Of a stretch of 57,865 nucleotides of DNA, positions 43,554 through 52,099 are shown in pieces. Position 1 is the first letter of the stretch. Every line of letters starts with the position of its first letter. The notes under the pieces are model-generated. The model was not told the DNA's origin. It did no database searches and saw only the letters and a program-made list of their open reading frames with translations. The stretch is from an uncultured Ruthenibacterium sp. (GTDB lineage: Bacteria; Bacillota; Clostridia; Oscillospirales; Ruminococcaceae). A program made the translations under genes and the position numbers. Location: positions 1 through 57,865 of the forward strand of contig CALXBO010000009.1 of NCBI GenBank assembly GCA_944386565.1, in the 5' to 3' direction.

Positions 43554-43964
43554 TCAAATCAGAATTCCGTCGCAGTGGTCGATCTCGTGCTGGATGATCT
43601 GCGCGGGCCAGCTGCTCCACGTGCGGAACCGCTCGCGGAACTGCTCGTCCTGATACTTCACCTTAATGGTCTTCCAGCGCTTCGCCGCGCGGGTGCCGGT
43701 GAGGGACAGACACCCCTCTTCGGCCTCGTAGGGGCCGCTCTTCTTTACGATCTCCGGGTTGAACAGCACCCGGTACGTGCCTTCGTCGTCAAACGCGATG
43801 ATGCGCCTGGCCACGCCGATCATGTTCGCCGCCATGCCTACGCAGCCGTCCTCGTGCGCCTTGAGCGTCTCCAGAAGATCGGCCGCCGCGCACAGGTCCT
43901 CCGGCCCGGCGGGCTCGGATTTCCGCGCCAGAAACACCGCGTCCTTGCAGATGTCCCGAATCAT
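43554..43964 (-). CDS. def: Peptide deformylase (variant motif 1)
   Basis: A 136-residue peptide deformylase that removes the N-formyl group from new proteins. Motif 2 EGCLS (residues 83-87, metal Cys) and motif 3 HEIDH (126-130, metal His pair and catalytic Glu) are intact. Motif 1 reads GMAANMIG (43-50) instead of GxGxAAxQ, so the usual Gln is replaced by Asn. This shorter variant is common in Clostridia as a second deformylase. I chose the ATG at 43964 (MIRDICKDAV), since GAGAGG lies before it. Confidence 0.88.
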   Translation of the reverse strand: MIRDICKDAVFLARKSEPAGPEDLCAAADLLETLKAHEDGCVGMAANMIGVARRIIAFDDEGTYRVLFNPEIVKKSGPYEAEEGCLSLTGTRAAKRWKTIKVKYQDEQFRERFRTWSSWPAQIIQHEIDHCDGILI

Positions 43965-44110
43965 ATCGCCTCTCCTTTGTACAGCTTTACCCAGATTATA
44001 GCACAGCGCGCGGAGGATTGCCATGTGCCGTGCCGTGTGACCTTATCACGGAACAAAGCCCGCTGGCTGCGCTATACTGAGCGCATTGACATTCGGGAGG
44101 AGCGACGAAT

Positions 44111-44314
44111 ATGGGAAGAAAACGGAGAAAAGCGCAGGTGGACAGCGCGGACTGTGTGGCCTGCGGATGCTGTGTGAAGGTCTGCCCGGTGCGGGCGATC
44201 GGGATCGACCGGGGCATTACCGCCCGCGTCGACCGCGACAAGTGCGTGGGCTGCGGCAAGTGCGCCGCCGAGTGCCCGGCCAGCGTGATCGCATTGCAGG
44301 AGGTGGAGGAATGA
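44111..44314 (+). CDS. 2[4Fe-4S] ferredoxin-type protein
   Basis: A 67-residue protein with two complete cluster motifs, CVACGCCVKVCP and CVGCGKCAAECP, separated by about 18 residues, and a basic N-terminus (MGRKRRKAQ). GGGAGGAG precedes the ATG. Its stop overlaps the start of the next gene (ATGA), so it is the soluble electron carrier of the membrane Fe-S protein encoded next. Confidence 0.9.
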   Translation: MGRKRRKAQVDSADCVACGCCVKVCPVRAIGIDRGITARVDRDKCVGCGKCAAECPASVIALQEVEE

Positions 44315-44892
44315 AAAAGCGCTGGTACGATACTCTGTGGATCGCCTCGCTGACCTATCTGGTGCTGGGCTTTTTCAACATCCTGTTCGCGTGGCTGGGG
44401 CTTCTGTGCTTCTTTATCCCGCTCATTTTTGCCGTCGCCGGCGGAAACAAGGGATACTGCAACCGCTACTGTGGCCGGGGCCAGCTGTTCGGGATGCTGG
44501 GCGGGCGGTTCGGCCTGTCCCGCAAAAAAGATATCCCCCGCTGGATGAAGAGCAAGGCGTTCCGCTACGGGTTCCTCGCCTTTTTCTTCGCCATGTTTTT
44601 CCTGATGCTGTGGAACACCTATCTCGTGTTCGCCGGCGCGCAGGACCTCAAACAGGTCGTCACGCTGCTGTGGACGTTCAAACTGCCGTGGCACTGGGCG
44701 TATCACGGCACGCTGTTCCACCCCGGCGTGGCTCAGTTCGCGTTCGGCTTTTACAGCGTCATGCTCACCTCCACCGTGCTGGGGCTCGTCACAATGGTGT
44801 TGTTCAAGCCCCGCAGCTGGTGCGTCTACTGCCCCATGGGCACGATGACGCAGCTCATCTGCAAGGCGAAAAACGGACGCAAACCCGAATAA
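44311..44892 (+). CDS. Membrane 4Fe-4S protein (NapH/CcoG-like)
   Basis: A 193-residue integral membrane protein with about four hydrophobic segments. Two Cys clusters, CNRYCGRGQLF near residue 52 and CVYCPMGTMTQLIC near residue 172, match NapH/RdxA-type membrane ferredoxins in reduced form. It is translationally coupled to the small ferredoxin (ATGA overlap). The pair probably moves electrons between a membrane carrier and a cytoplasmic acceptor; the partner enzyme is unknown. Confidence 0.82.
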   Translation: MKKRWYDTLWIASLTYLVLGFFNILFAWLGLLCFFIPLIFAVAGGNKGYCNRYCGRGQLFGMLGGRFGLSRKKDIPRWMKSKAFRYGFLAFFFAMFFLMLWNTYLVFAGAQDLKQVVTLLWTFKLPWHWAYHGTLFHPGVAQFAFGFYSVMLTSTVLGLVTMVLFKPRSWCVYCPMGTMTQLICKAKNGRKPE

Positions 44893-44901
44893 GACCCGAA
44901 A

Positions 44902-44940
44902 ACCCCACAGGCGCCCGCAACTTGCGGACGCCCGTGGGGT
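44902..44940. terminator. Terminator/hairpin between converging genes
   Basis: ACCCCAC (44902-44908) and GTGGGGT (44934-44940) with inner GC pairing, between the Fe-S pair and the flavoenzyme gene. The T-run is poor. Confidence 0.65.
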
Positions 44941-44964
44941 GTATTGTCTATTGATGAGAGGATA

Positions 44965-46911
44965 TCAGATGTCAAGCGCCGCGTGGTAGCCCCAGTAAAC
45001 GGCATTCGTGATGGTGGAGACTTTCGCGGCGTCGCCGATGACGCGCACAAAGGGCGCGCAGTCCCGCAGGGCGTCCACGTCGGCGGTGCGGGAGCGCTGA
45101 CCCAGAGCACAGATGACGCTCGTGCCGGGCACGAGGATGCGCTCGCCGTCCTTCGTCTCGCAGACAATGCCGTCGGAACGCACTTCGAGCCCTTTGCAGC
45201 CGGTGTGCACCGTGGCGTACCGCCCAATTTCTTTCAGCAGCAGCGGGCGGTGGCGCACGTTCGCGTCGGGGGCCAGCGTGTCGCGCATCTCAACGAGGTG
45301 CACGCGCTTGCCTTCCTGACCCAGATGAATGGCGCACTCGCACCCCGCCAGCCCGCCGCCGAAGACGACCACGTCGTCGGTGACCTTGTCCTTTTCCTTA
45401 TAATAATTGTTGACGATGACCACGTTGTCTCCGTCGAGCCCCGGAATGGGCGGCACGAGGGGCGCCGAGCCCACGGCGATGATGAGTGCGTCGGGCGCTT
45501 CGATCTCTGCCAGTTCGGGCGTGACGGCGGTGTTCAGGCGGATCTCCACGCCTGCCTTGCGGGCGAGGTCGGCATACGTGCCCGCCAGCTCGTACATCTC
45601 GCGCTTGAAGGGCAGCGCCTGCTCGCTCTTCAGAATGCCGCCCAGCTCGCCGTCCTTTTCGCAGAGAATGACCTGATGCCCGCGGCGCGCGGCCGTGTAC
45701 GCGGCGTACAGGCCGCCGGGGCCGCCGCCCGCGACCAGCACCTTTTTCTTCTCGGGCGCGGGATAGACAATATCGCCCTCCGGCTCACGGCCGATGAGCG
45801 GGTTCACGGTGCAGCGGCGGGTGGCGGTGGCGGCGCGCTCCGCCATGCAGGTGAAGCAGCGCAGGCAGCGCACGATCTCGCCCTCCCGGTTCGCCATGAC
45901 CTTGTTGGGCAGCTGCGGGTCGGCCAGCAGCGCGCGCGCCATGTAGACGACGTCCGCCTTGCCGGAGGCGATGATCTCCTCCATCTGGGCGGGGTCGTTG
46001 AGGCCGCCGATGGTCGCCACCGGAACACTCACGTGCTTTTTGATCTCGGCGGCCAGATACACGTTGCACCCGTGCTCCTTGAACATGGAGGGGTGGGTGT
46101 CTCCGAAGCCGCGCTGATACGTGCCTGCCGACACGTGCAGCAGGTTGATGTACGGTTCGATCTGCTGTGCGATGCGGCAGCCCTCCGCGAGGTCGTACCC
46201 GCCCTCGAACAGCTCGGAGCCGGACATGCGGAACTCGATGGGGAAGCCCGGCCCCACCGCGGCGCGGACGGATTGCAGCACCTCGACGGCGAAGCGGCAG
46301 CGGTTCTCGAGACTGCCGCCGTATTCGTCCCCGCGGTGGTTGAAATACGGTGAGAAAAACTGGTTGATGAGCCAGCCGTGGCCGCCGTGGATCATGATCA
46401 TCTCAAACCCTGCACGCTTGGCGAGCCCCGCCACGTGGCCGTAGGAGCGGACGATGTCGGCGATCATCTCTTTCGTCAGTTCGCCGACCTTCACGCCGTC
46501 GGGGCGCGTGCACGCGGACGGGCCCCACTGGGCAAGACCTTTCTGTCTGGATTTGTCGGTCATGTACGTGCCGGAGTACATTCCCGAATGGGAGAGCTCA
46601 AGGCTCGGGATGGCTCCGTGGCGGCGGATGGCGTCCGCCGTGTAGGTGGCCGAGGCAAGGGAGTTCAGAATGCTCTCGTCCAGATGGTAGGCGTGGGAGC
46701 CGTCCGTGGCCGGGTGTACCATACACTCGGACACGGTCACCGCCGCCGCGCCGCCCTTGGCGCGCAGCTCATAGAACGCAGTGGATTTCGGGCCGATGCA
46801 GCCGTCGTTCGTGATGTCCGTGCCGCCCATGGGGGCGCTGAACATGCGGTTGCGGAACGTGACGTTCCCGATGGTGATGGGGCTGCACAGGTGAGGATAA
46901 TTTCGCTTCAT
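44965..46911 (-). CDS. Enoate reductase/2,4-dienoyl-CoA reductase-like flavoenzyme
   Basis: A 648-residue Old Yellow Enzyme-type oxidoreductase. The FMN TIM barrel (1-370) has ITIGNVTFRNRMFSAPMGG, IHGGHGWLINQFFSP and the flavin-site GDEYGGSLENRCRF. The 4Fe-4S motif CLRCFTCMAERAATATRRC lies at about 345-365, cited by CLRCFTC. The C-terminal part (about 385-648) has an FAD/NAD domain with VLVAGGGPGGLYAAYTAARRG and VVVFGGGLAGCECAIHLG. Such enzymes reduce alpha,beta-unsaturated acids or CoA esters with NADH. The ATG at 46911 has AAAGG upstream. It follows the PEP-mutase-family genes beyond a terminator, so it may be expressed less than they are. Confidence 0.9.
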   Translation of the reverse strand: MKRNYPHLCSPITIGNVTFRNRMFSAPMGGTDITNDGCIGPKSTAFYELRAKGGAAAVTVSECMVHPATDGSHAYHLDESILNSLASATYTADAIRRHGAIPSLELSHSGMYSGTYMTDKSRQKGLAQWGPSACTRPDGVKVGELTKEMIADIVRSYGHVAGLAKRAGFEMIMIHGGHGWLINQFFSPYFNHRGDEYGGSLENRCRFAVEVLQSVRAAVGPGFPIEFRMSGSELFEGGYDLAEGCRIAQQIEPYINLLHVSAGTYQRGFGDTHPSMFKEHGCNVYLAAEIKKHVSVPVATIGGLNDPAQMEEIIASGKADVVYMARALLADPQLPNKVMANREGEIVRCLRCFTCMAERAATATRRCTVNPLIGREPEGDIVYPAPEKKKVLVAGGGPGGLYAAYTAARRGHQVILCEKDGELGGILKSEQALPFKREMYELAGTYADLARKAGVEIRLNTAVTPELAEIEAPDALIIAVGSAPLVPPIPGLDGDNVVIVNNYYKEKDKVTDDVVVFGGGLAGCECAIHLGQEGKRVHLVEMRDTLAPDANVRHRPLLLKEIGRYATVHTGCKGLEVRSDGIVCETKDGERILVPGTSVICALGQRSRTADVDALRDCAPFVRVIGDAAKVSTITNAVYWGYHAALDI

Positions 46912-46959
46912 CAGAATTTCCTTTCTGTTCCTGGCGTTGCCGGATGTGCCGGCACACAA

Positions 46960-46990
46960 AAAGATGGCCGGCCCGCCGCCGGCCATCTTT
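46960..46990 (-). terminator. Terminator between lyase-family pair and flavoenzyme
   Basis: AAAGATGGCCGGC and GCCGGCCATCTTT; read on the minus strand it is followed by TTTTTGTG. Confidence 0.9.
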
Positions 46991-47016
46991 CTGTGTCGGG
47001 GAGAATCTCTGCGGAG

Positions 47017-47925
47017 TTAACCGTTTTCCCGTCCGGGGATGGTTCCCGGAACCTTGAACACCTTGCGAACGCCGGTGAACTGGGCTTCCAGATCGTACAG
47101 GCGCTGCATGTTGAAGATGGGCAGCGCGCTCGCGCCCTTCACGCCGTTGGGGAACGTCATCTCAATGGAGGGCACGTTGTTGCGGCTCTGCATGTTTTTC
47201 AGGCCGTATTCCCACATCGCGGCGAGCGCGACTTTCATCATGTAATGATAGCTGATCATCGCAAAGCCCTGGCTGTAGATCTCGTCGTTGTCCACATCGG
47301 GCACGCCGTTTACGGCGTTCTGGTCGGGATAGAACTTCCATCCCGGCACGCGCTCGCCGATGATCTTCGCAAACTCGCGGGAGCGCGGCGTGCGGCACAG
47401 GCCGCAGGCCATGGTTCCGCACGCGCCCAGCTCCACTGCTTCGGTCAGCTGGCGGATGCACTCCTCACGGTCGTTGTCGTCGTCGATCAGGCCGTTTTTC
47501 CGGGCGATCACGATGCAGGGCGTGCCCTCCACGGCCTTCAGGCACGCTTTCAGGATGGAGCGGTACTCCTCCCACGTCTGGCCGGGCTCGTTGCCCAGCA
47601 GCAGGGCCATGGCGCCGCCCACCGCCATGCGGTGCGCGGTGCGGTAGGCGCTCAGGGGCGTTTCAAAGCCCGCCGATACGTCCACGATGAGCGGCAGGTC
47701 GGAGAACGCGCAGATGCGCTCCACCGCGCCCACCACTTCGTCGGTGGTCAGCATCGGTTCGATGCATCCCATCATGGACTCGCCCAGTTCGCCGCCGCTG
47801 AGCAGAATCGCCTTGGCGCCGCTCAGCTTCGCCGCCAGAGCCGACCCGCAATCGAAGATGCAGGGGACCATCACGCATTCTTTCTCGCGTGCGATCAGTT
47901 CAGGAATCGTATATTGTGCCGGCAT
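47017..47925 (-). CDS. PEP mutase/isocitrate lyase-family protein with degenerate active site
   Basis: A 302-residue TIM-barrel protein of the ICL/PEPM superfamily. The fold is clear (VPCIFDCGSALAAKLSGAKA, SDLPLIVDVSAGF, YRTAHRMAVGGAMALLL). However, the metal-binding DxD/E motif reads VDVSAGFET, and the conserved IEDQ is replaced by LGNE, so the usual Mg2+ ligands are missing. The catalytic-lid KKCGH motif is also absent. It lies seven bases after its intact paralogue and is cotranslated with it. It may be a non-catalytic partner subunit, or an enzyme with different chemistry. Confidence 0.8.
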   Translation of the reverse strand: MPAQYTIPELIAREKECVMVPCIFDCGSALAAKLSGAKAILLSGGELGESMMGCIEPMLTTDEVVGAVERICAFSDLPLIVDVSAGFETPLSAYRTAHRMAVGGAMALLLGNEPGQTWEEYRSILKACLKAVEGTPCIVIARKNGLIDDDNDREECIRQLTEAVELGACGTMACGLCRTPRSREFAKIIGERVPGWKFYPDQNAVNGVPDVDNDEIYSQGFAMISYHYMMKVALAAMWEYGLKNMQSRNNVPSIEMTFPNGVKGASALPIFNMQRLYDLEAQFTGVRKVFKVPGTIPGRENG

Positions 47926-47932
47926 GCCTGTC

Positions 47933-48916
47933 TCACTCCTCTTTGAAATCCTTGGCTTTTTCCATCGTGTCCACCCAGTGATCGCACGCCTGCGCCCACT
48001 CGGGGAACGTGCAGGGGCTCAGCTGCCAGATGGGGTAGCCGAAGTCGTCATTTTCGGTGAAGATGGTGTTCTTGTCCTCGAACACACGGCGGCCGTACTC
48101 CAGCATGCCCTTCCACGCGCCCTTCATGAAGCAGTGGCAGGTCAGCAGCTTGAAGCCGAGCTGATACAGCTCGTCCAGATCGTCCACGTCGCTGACGCCG
48201 CCGTCCGCGTGGATGTCGGGGTAGCAGAACCAGCCGGGGACGCGCTTGTGGATCTCCTCCCACTCGGGGCGGCCTCCGCGGTAGCAGATGTTCTGGATCA
48301 TCGTCATGTCCGCGCCCATCTTGACGCCCAGCTGGGCGCGGCGGATGGCTTCGTCCAGATCGTAACCCACCTTTTCGGCGAACTTCTGGGGGCCTGCGCC
48401 GCCCACGGTGGACTTGTGCTGCACACGGGCGATTACCATGCACTCCGTGCCGCGGCACGCCTCCACGGCGGCCTGCACATTGGCCGCCCAGATCTCCGCG
48501 GGAATGATGGGATCGTGGATGGCCGCTTTTCTGCCGGGCTGCGTCACGCCGATGGTGCGCACACCCATGGTGGCGTCCATGAACTGGTCCTCGATGGAGA
48601 CGGCCATTGCGCCCGCCTCAGCCAGACGCTTGACGTTGCGGTACACCGCCATCGGGTTTCCGCCGCCGTCCTCGCCGTCGACAAGCACCGCGCAGTTCGT
48701 GCTGCGGATGATGTTCGAAGCGGAGAGAATGATCTCGTCCATGGACATGATGGGCTGCCCCACGAAGGAGTGCTTCTGTTCGGTGCTGCTGATGGTCAGG
48801 GCCTCGAAGCCGATGCTCTCGGCGCACTTGGCAGAGAAGCAGTCAAAGACGCAGGGCGCCCACAGGATCTCGCTGCGTTCACGGATCAACTGATAAAAGC
48901 TCTTTTTGGCAGGCAT
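47933..48916 (-). CDS. PEP mutase/isocitrate lyase-family enzyme
   Basis: A 327-residue TIM-barrel enzyme of the ICL/PEPM superfamily (2-methylisocitrate lyase, oxaloacetate or carboxyphosphonoenolpyruvate-type enzymes). LWAPCVFDCFSAKCAESIGF is the N-terminal signature. VDGEDGGGNPMAVYRNVKRL supplies the metal-binding acids (Asp80, Glu82, Asp83), and SIEDQF (Glu109) the conserved metal contact. The KKCGH lid of true lyases is missing. It is longer at the C-terminus than the neighbour. It follows a carboxylate-type permease, so a small di- or tricarboxylate is its probable substrate. Confidence 0.85.
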   Translation of the reverse strand: MPAKKSFYQLIRERSEILWAPCVFDCFSAKCAESIGFEALTISSTEQKHSFVGQPIMSMDEIILSASNIIRSTNCAVLVDGEDGGGNPMAVYRNVKRLAEAGAMAVSIEDQFMDATMGVRTIGVTQPGRKAAIHDPIIPAEIWAANVQAAVEACRGTECMVIARVQHKSTVGGAGPQKFAEKVGYDLDEAIRRAQLGVKMGADMTMIQNICYRGGRPEWEEIHKRVPGWFCYPDIHADGGVSDVDDLDELYQLGFKLLTCHCFMKGAWKGMLEYGRRVFEDKNTIFTENDDFGYPIWQLSPCTFPEWAQACDHWVDTMEKAKDFKEE

Positions 48917-48959
48917 GGTATATCCTCCTGTATGGTTGAAAGTATTGCAAACACACCGG

Positions 48960-48997
48960 GCCGAAGGCTGCTGCCGCGGGCAGCGGCCTCCGGCCTT
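48960..48997 (-). repeat. Intercistronic stem-loop
   Basis: Imperfect GC-rich hairpin with GCTGCC/GGCAGC and GGCCG/CGGCC arms between the permease and the first lyase-family gene. There is no T-run, so mRNA stabilisation is more likely than termination. Confidence 0.45.
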
Positions 48998-49016
48998 GGG
49001 GCTTGGGGTCGCTTGC

Positions 49017-50333
49017 TCAGATCGCGCCGAAGAGGGTGCCCATCGCCATGGCGACGCCCAGAGAGATCAGGGTGAAGACCACGGTGGTCATGAACACGTG
49101 CTTGTAGGCGTCCTTGTAGGTGACGCCGGACAGCGTGATCAGAGTGACAACGCCGCCGCTCCAGGGCACGCTGTCCAGACCGACGGAGGCGATGACGCCG
49201 ATGCGGTGGATCAGCGCCGGGGCAACGCCCATGTTGATGAAGGACTCGGACAGGGCGGTCAGCGTCGTGGTCAGGCCGCTGGAACCGGAGGCGTTCAGGC
49301 CGCACAGCACCGTGGTGGCGAGACCGAAGATGACGAGCAGGGGAAGACCGCCGTTCTGGGCATAGTTCAGGATACCGTCAACGATCGTCTGGAAGCCGGG
49401 GGCCGCCTTGATGACGTTGCCGAAGCCGGCGAGAGCCGAGGCCACGACGACGCTCACGGAGGCGTCCTTGACGCAGTCGGTCAGGATGGTGCCGATGTTT
49501 TCTCCCTTGAGGTTCTTGTAGAACAGAAGCAGGCAGAGAACGATACCGGCCACGAGAGCAACCGACACGTTGACCATCACGATGTTCAGCAGAACTGCCA
49601 CGCAGATCAGCGGCAGCAGGGCGAGGATCGGGTTCGGCAGGGTACCGTTGGCCTTCATCTCGTCGGATTTCTTCAGAACGGCGAGGACGGAGTCGTCCAC
49701 TTCAAAGCCGATGCCGGCCTTCTGAGCCTTGACGCCCTGATAGGACAGATACCAGAAGGAGAGCACGAGCGTGATCAGCGCCGCGACGACGCCGATGATG
49801 GGCGCGGCCATCGGAGTGGTGTCCATGTAGGTCGTGGGCAGGATGTTCTGGTCGGCCGGGGTGCCGGGCAGCATGGAGGACCAGCTGAAGACGCCGGAGG
49901 CGATGGCCGCGGGGATCAGATAGCGGGGCAGGTTCGCCTGACGGAAGATGGACAGGGCGATGGGATACATGGCGAAGGCGCAGACCACGGTGTTGACGCC
50001 GCCGTAGGTCAGTACGCCGCCGGCGACGATGACCGCAGGGATCGCGCGCTTCATGCCGAGCCTGCTCACGATCCAGTCAGCGATGGCGCGGGCTGCGCCG
50101 GTTCTGTCCATCAGGCCGGACAGGATGGTGCCGAACATGAACAGCAGCCACATCTTGGAGATGTAGGTGGTCATGCCGTCCACATAGGTGGTGGTAACGG
50201 TCTCCACAACATCCATTCGGCTGAAGAGCGCTACAACGATGACACTGATCATACCGGTGAACACAAGGGGAACTTTTTTGAGCGTCAGCACCAGCAGTGC
50301 CACAAGGCCCAATAAGATAGCAATCATATTCAT
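49017..50333 (-). CDS. GntP-type permease (organic acid:H+ symporter)
   Basis: A 438-residue membrane protein with about 12 hydrophobic segments. FSWSSMLPGTPADQNILPTT is the GntP-family signature (normally PGTPxxQNxxPT), with ALAGFGNVIKAAPGFQTIVDGI and CGLNASGSSGLTTTL, cited here by NASGSSGL, on the second half. The family takes up gluconate-like sugar acids and other hydroxy-carboxylates. It is the first gene of the operon with two PEP-mutase-family proteins. AGAGGAAA lies before the ATG. Transcription is divergent from a GntR regulator. Confidence 0.86.
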   Translation of the reverse strand: MNMIAILLGLVALLVLTLKKVPLVFTGMISVIVVALFSRMDVVETVTTTYVDGMTTYISKMWLLFMFGTILSGLMDRTGAARAIADWIVSRLGMKRAIPAVIVAGGVLTYGGVNTVVCAFAMYPIALSIFRQANLPRYLIPAAIASGVFSWSSMLPGTPADQNILPTTYMDTTPMAAPIIGVVAALITLVLSFWYLSYQGVKAQKAGIGFEVDDSVLAVLKKSDEMKANGTLPNPILALLPLICVAVLLNIVMVNVSVALVAGIVLCLLLFYKNLKGENIGTILTDCVKDASVSVVVASALAGFGNVIKAAPGFQTIVDGILNYAQNGGLPLLVIFGLATTVLCGLNASGSSGLTTTLTALSESFINMGVAPALIHRIGVIASVGLDSVPWSGGVVTLITLSGVTYKDAYKHVFMTTVVFTLISLGVAMAMGTLFGAI

Positions 50334-50694
50334 AAGTAATTTCCTCTCTTCACATCACAAAGTAATCGAAGTTCTGCAGTTTACGGAGTTGTCTCGCATG
50401 TCCTCCCTTCTTGCGTTCATCTTGTATTGCATCTTGTATGACTGTAGTATATATCTTGAATGCATAATTCTGCAATTAGCAAGTTCACCTTTTTTCGACA
50501 GGAATTTTTGTGCATCTTGCTTTTTGCTCGATAAATCGTTGATTTATCTCGTTTTTTCTTTAACAATTCTTTGGGCGCCGTATTTTTATATTGATTTCCC
50601 TGAAAACTCCTGCTATTATCAATGATAAGAAAAGTACTTGTTGCATACAACTGCGCGAGACCAATGCGCCGAATCTCACAAAAAGAGGTGTGCC
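50334..50694. promoter_or_regulatory. AT-rich divergent promoter region, GntP operon and gntR
   Basis: A 361-base region far richer in A+T than its surroundings. It contains two direct copies of CATCTTGTAT (50418-50427 and 50430-50439), twelve bases apart, a related TATCTTGAAT (50451-50460), and a perfect inverted repeat GATAAATC-GTT-GATTTATC at 50530-50548. These are the likely operators of the FadR-type regulator encoded at 50695. No gene is supported. Confidence 0.6.
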
Positions 50695-51414
50695 ATGCCC
50701 AGAAATGCTTCTCCTAATAAAAAGAGTCAGAAGAATACCTTATATCTGGCTCTGAAAGAACGGCTCATCAACTGCATCTATCCGCCGGGAAGCCTGCTGA
50801 ACGAGATGCAGCTGGCGGAGGAATTTTCCGTGAGCCGCACGCCGGTCCGGGAAGCCATCGGCCGGTTGGAAATGGACGGATACGTCCGCGTCCTGCCCAA
50901 AAAGGGAATCTACGTCACGGACATTTCCCTGAACGACGTGCACCAGATTTTCCAGACCCGTATCGAGATCGAGCCGCTGGCCATGAAGCTGGCGGTGCCG
51001 CATCTCTCCATGGATGAACTGCTGATGTTCCGCAAGCGCTTCACGGACGAGGAGCCGGATCTCGCCAATGCGTTCCGGCTGGACACGGCGATGCATCTGT
51101 TCCTTGTGGAGCACTGCGGGAACCGGTATATCATTGAAATGATGCGCAAGCTGTTCGACGACAACACGCGCATCGTCATCGCCAGCAAACAGAATCAGGT
51201 GCAGATCCACAACGCAAAGCGTGAGCATCTGGAGATCCTGAACAGCCTGATCCAGAAGGATGACCCCGAGAAGACCGCACAGCTGCTGCGCGTCCATCTG
51301 GAGACCTGCCGCCGCGCCGCGCTGGATTATTTCTATTCCATGCAGTACGCGCCCCTGATCCCCCAGACGTCCCAGTACATGCAGGAGCTCTCCAAACTGG
51401 ACTCCCTTGCCTGA
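50695..51414 (+). CDS. GntR-family regulator (FadR/FCD subfamily)
   Basis: A 239-residue regulator. The wHTH (about 15-80) has PPGSLLNEMQLAEEFSVSRT followed by PVREAIGRLEMDGYV. The FCD ligand domain (about 95-225) has the metal-binding Asp/His pattern DTAMHLFLVEHCGN and EHLEILNSL, HLETCRRAAL. FCD regulators sense carboxylic acids, which fits control of the divergent permease and lyase-family operon. AGAGGTG precedes the ATG at 50695. Confidence 0.9.
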   Translation: MPRNASPNKKSQKNTLYLALKERLINCIYPPGSLLNEMQLAEEFSVSRTPVREAIGRLEMDGYVRVLPKKGIYVTDISLNDVHQIFQTRIEIEPLAMKLAVPHLSMDELLMFRKRFTDEEPDLANAFRLDTAMHLFLVEHCGNRYIIEMMRKLFDDNTRIVIASKQNQVQIHNAKREHLEILNSLIQKDDPEKTAQLLRVHLETCRRAALDYFYSMQYAPLIPQTSQYMQELSKLDSLA

Positions 51415-51434
51415 CCCACCAGAAAGGAGCATTT

Positions 51435-51785
51435 ATGGTCCGCAGAACAAACGAAAAAGAAACCGTCCGCAAGCCCGCGCCGTTTCAGGGCACGGGTGAG
51501 ATCACGGTGCGCAGTCTTCTCAACGGCCCGGAGGAAATGAGCGAAAAGGGCCGTGTGTTTTCCCATACCACCGTATATCCCGGCAGTGCCATCGGCTACC
51601 ATGTGCACCGGGGCGACAGCGAGACGTACTACATCCTGAGCGGTGAGGGACGCTACAACGACAACGGCGCCGAGACGACCGTCCGCCCCGGCGACGTGAC
51701 CTACACCGCTCCCGGCGAGGGGCACGGGATCGAGTGCATCAGTCAGGAGCCCCTGGAAATGATCGCTCTGATCCTGTACGAATAA
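51435..51785 (+). CDS. Cupin-domain protein
   Basis: A 116-residue single cupin_2 domain. Motif 1 is GYHVHRGDSETYYILSGEG, with His, His and Glu metal ligands; motif 2 is PGDVTYTAPGEGHGIE, with the fourth His. AAAGGAG precedes the ATG. It lies 20 bases after the gntR stop codon, so the two form an operon. It may be a sugar-acid isomerase or a small-molecule sensor related to the divergent pathway. Confidence 0.87.
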   Translation: MVRRTNEKETVRKPAPFQGTGEITVRSLLNGPEEMSEKGRVFSHTTVYPGSAIGYHVHRGDSETYYILSGEGRYNDNGAETTVRPGDVTYTAPGEGHGIECISQEPLEMIALILYE

Positions 51786-51796
51786 AATATGGTTCA

Positions 51797-51841
51797 AACA
51801 AACCGGGCCCGCGGCATATTCTGTCGCAGACCCGGTTTGTT
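51797..51841 (+). terminator. Terminator of gntR-cupin operon
   Basis: AACAAACCGGG and CCCGGTTTGTT, followed by TTGCTTTT. Confidence 0.85.
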
Positions 51842-51956
51842 TTGCTTTTCGGAAAGATGCGGCGCGGCGGCCCGCCGTTGAGCGGGAATATCACCGCGCC
51901 CAAAACAGCTCCGGACACCCTGCCGTAACGCGAACCGGAACAGATCAGCAACACAA

Positions 51957-51990
51957 AAAAGGCCGCTGTACGCCTGTACAGCGGCCTTTT
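51957..51990. terminator. Terminator of the lyxose-isomerase operon
   Basis: AAAAGGCCGCTGTAC and GTACAGCGGCCTTTT around GCCT. It has A and T runs on both sides and serves the minus-strand PfkB gene. Confidence 0.9.
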
Positions 51991-52099
51991 CTGTGTTTTA
52001 TTCCGGTCAGAATCTCTCCCGGGCAGCCGGCAGAGACCGGCAGTTCCGCCGGCACCAGGCGTTCGCAGAGCGAAGTTTCAACGAAAGACACAACGACAC

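Larger units (their letters stand above)
51786..52099. other. Intergenic region with two terminators
   Basis: A 314-base gap between converging genes. It contains the cupin-side hairpin (51797-51841) and the PfkB-side hairpin (51957-51990). I see no gene between or beyond them. Confidence 0.7.

Noticed and set aside
44944..46353. 469-codon plus-strand frame opposite the enoate-reductase-like gene (similarly 48906-50315 opposite the permease)
   Set aside because: Antisense shadows with skewed His/Val/Asp/Gly composition and no motif.
51739..51954. Minus-strand 71-codon frame over the cupin end
   Set aside because: It runs through a terminator hairpin, has no RBS and no recognisable family.
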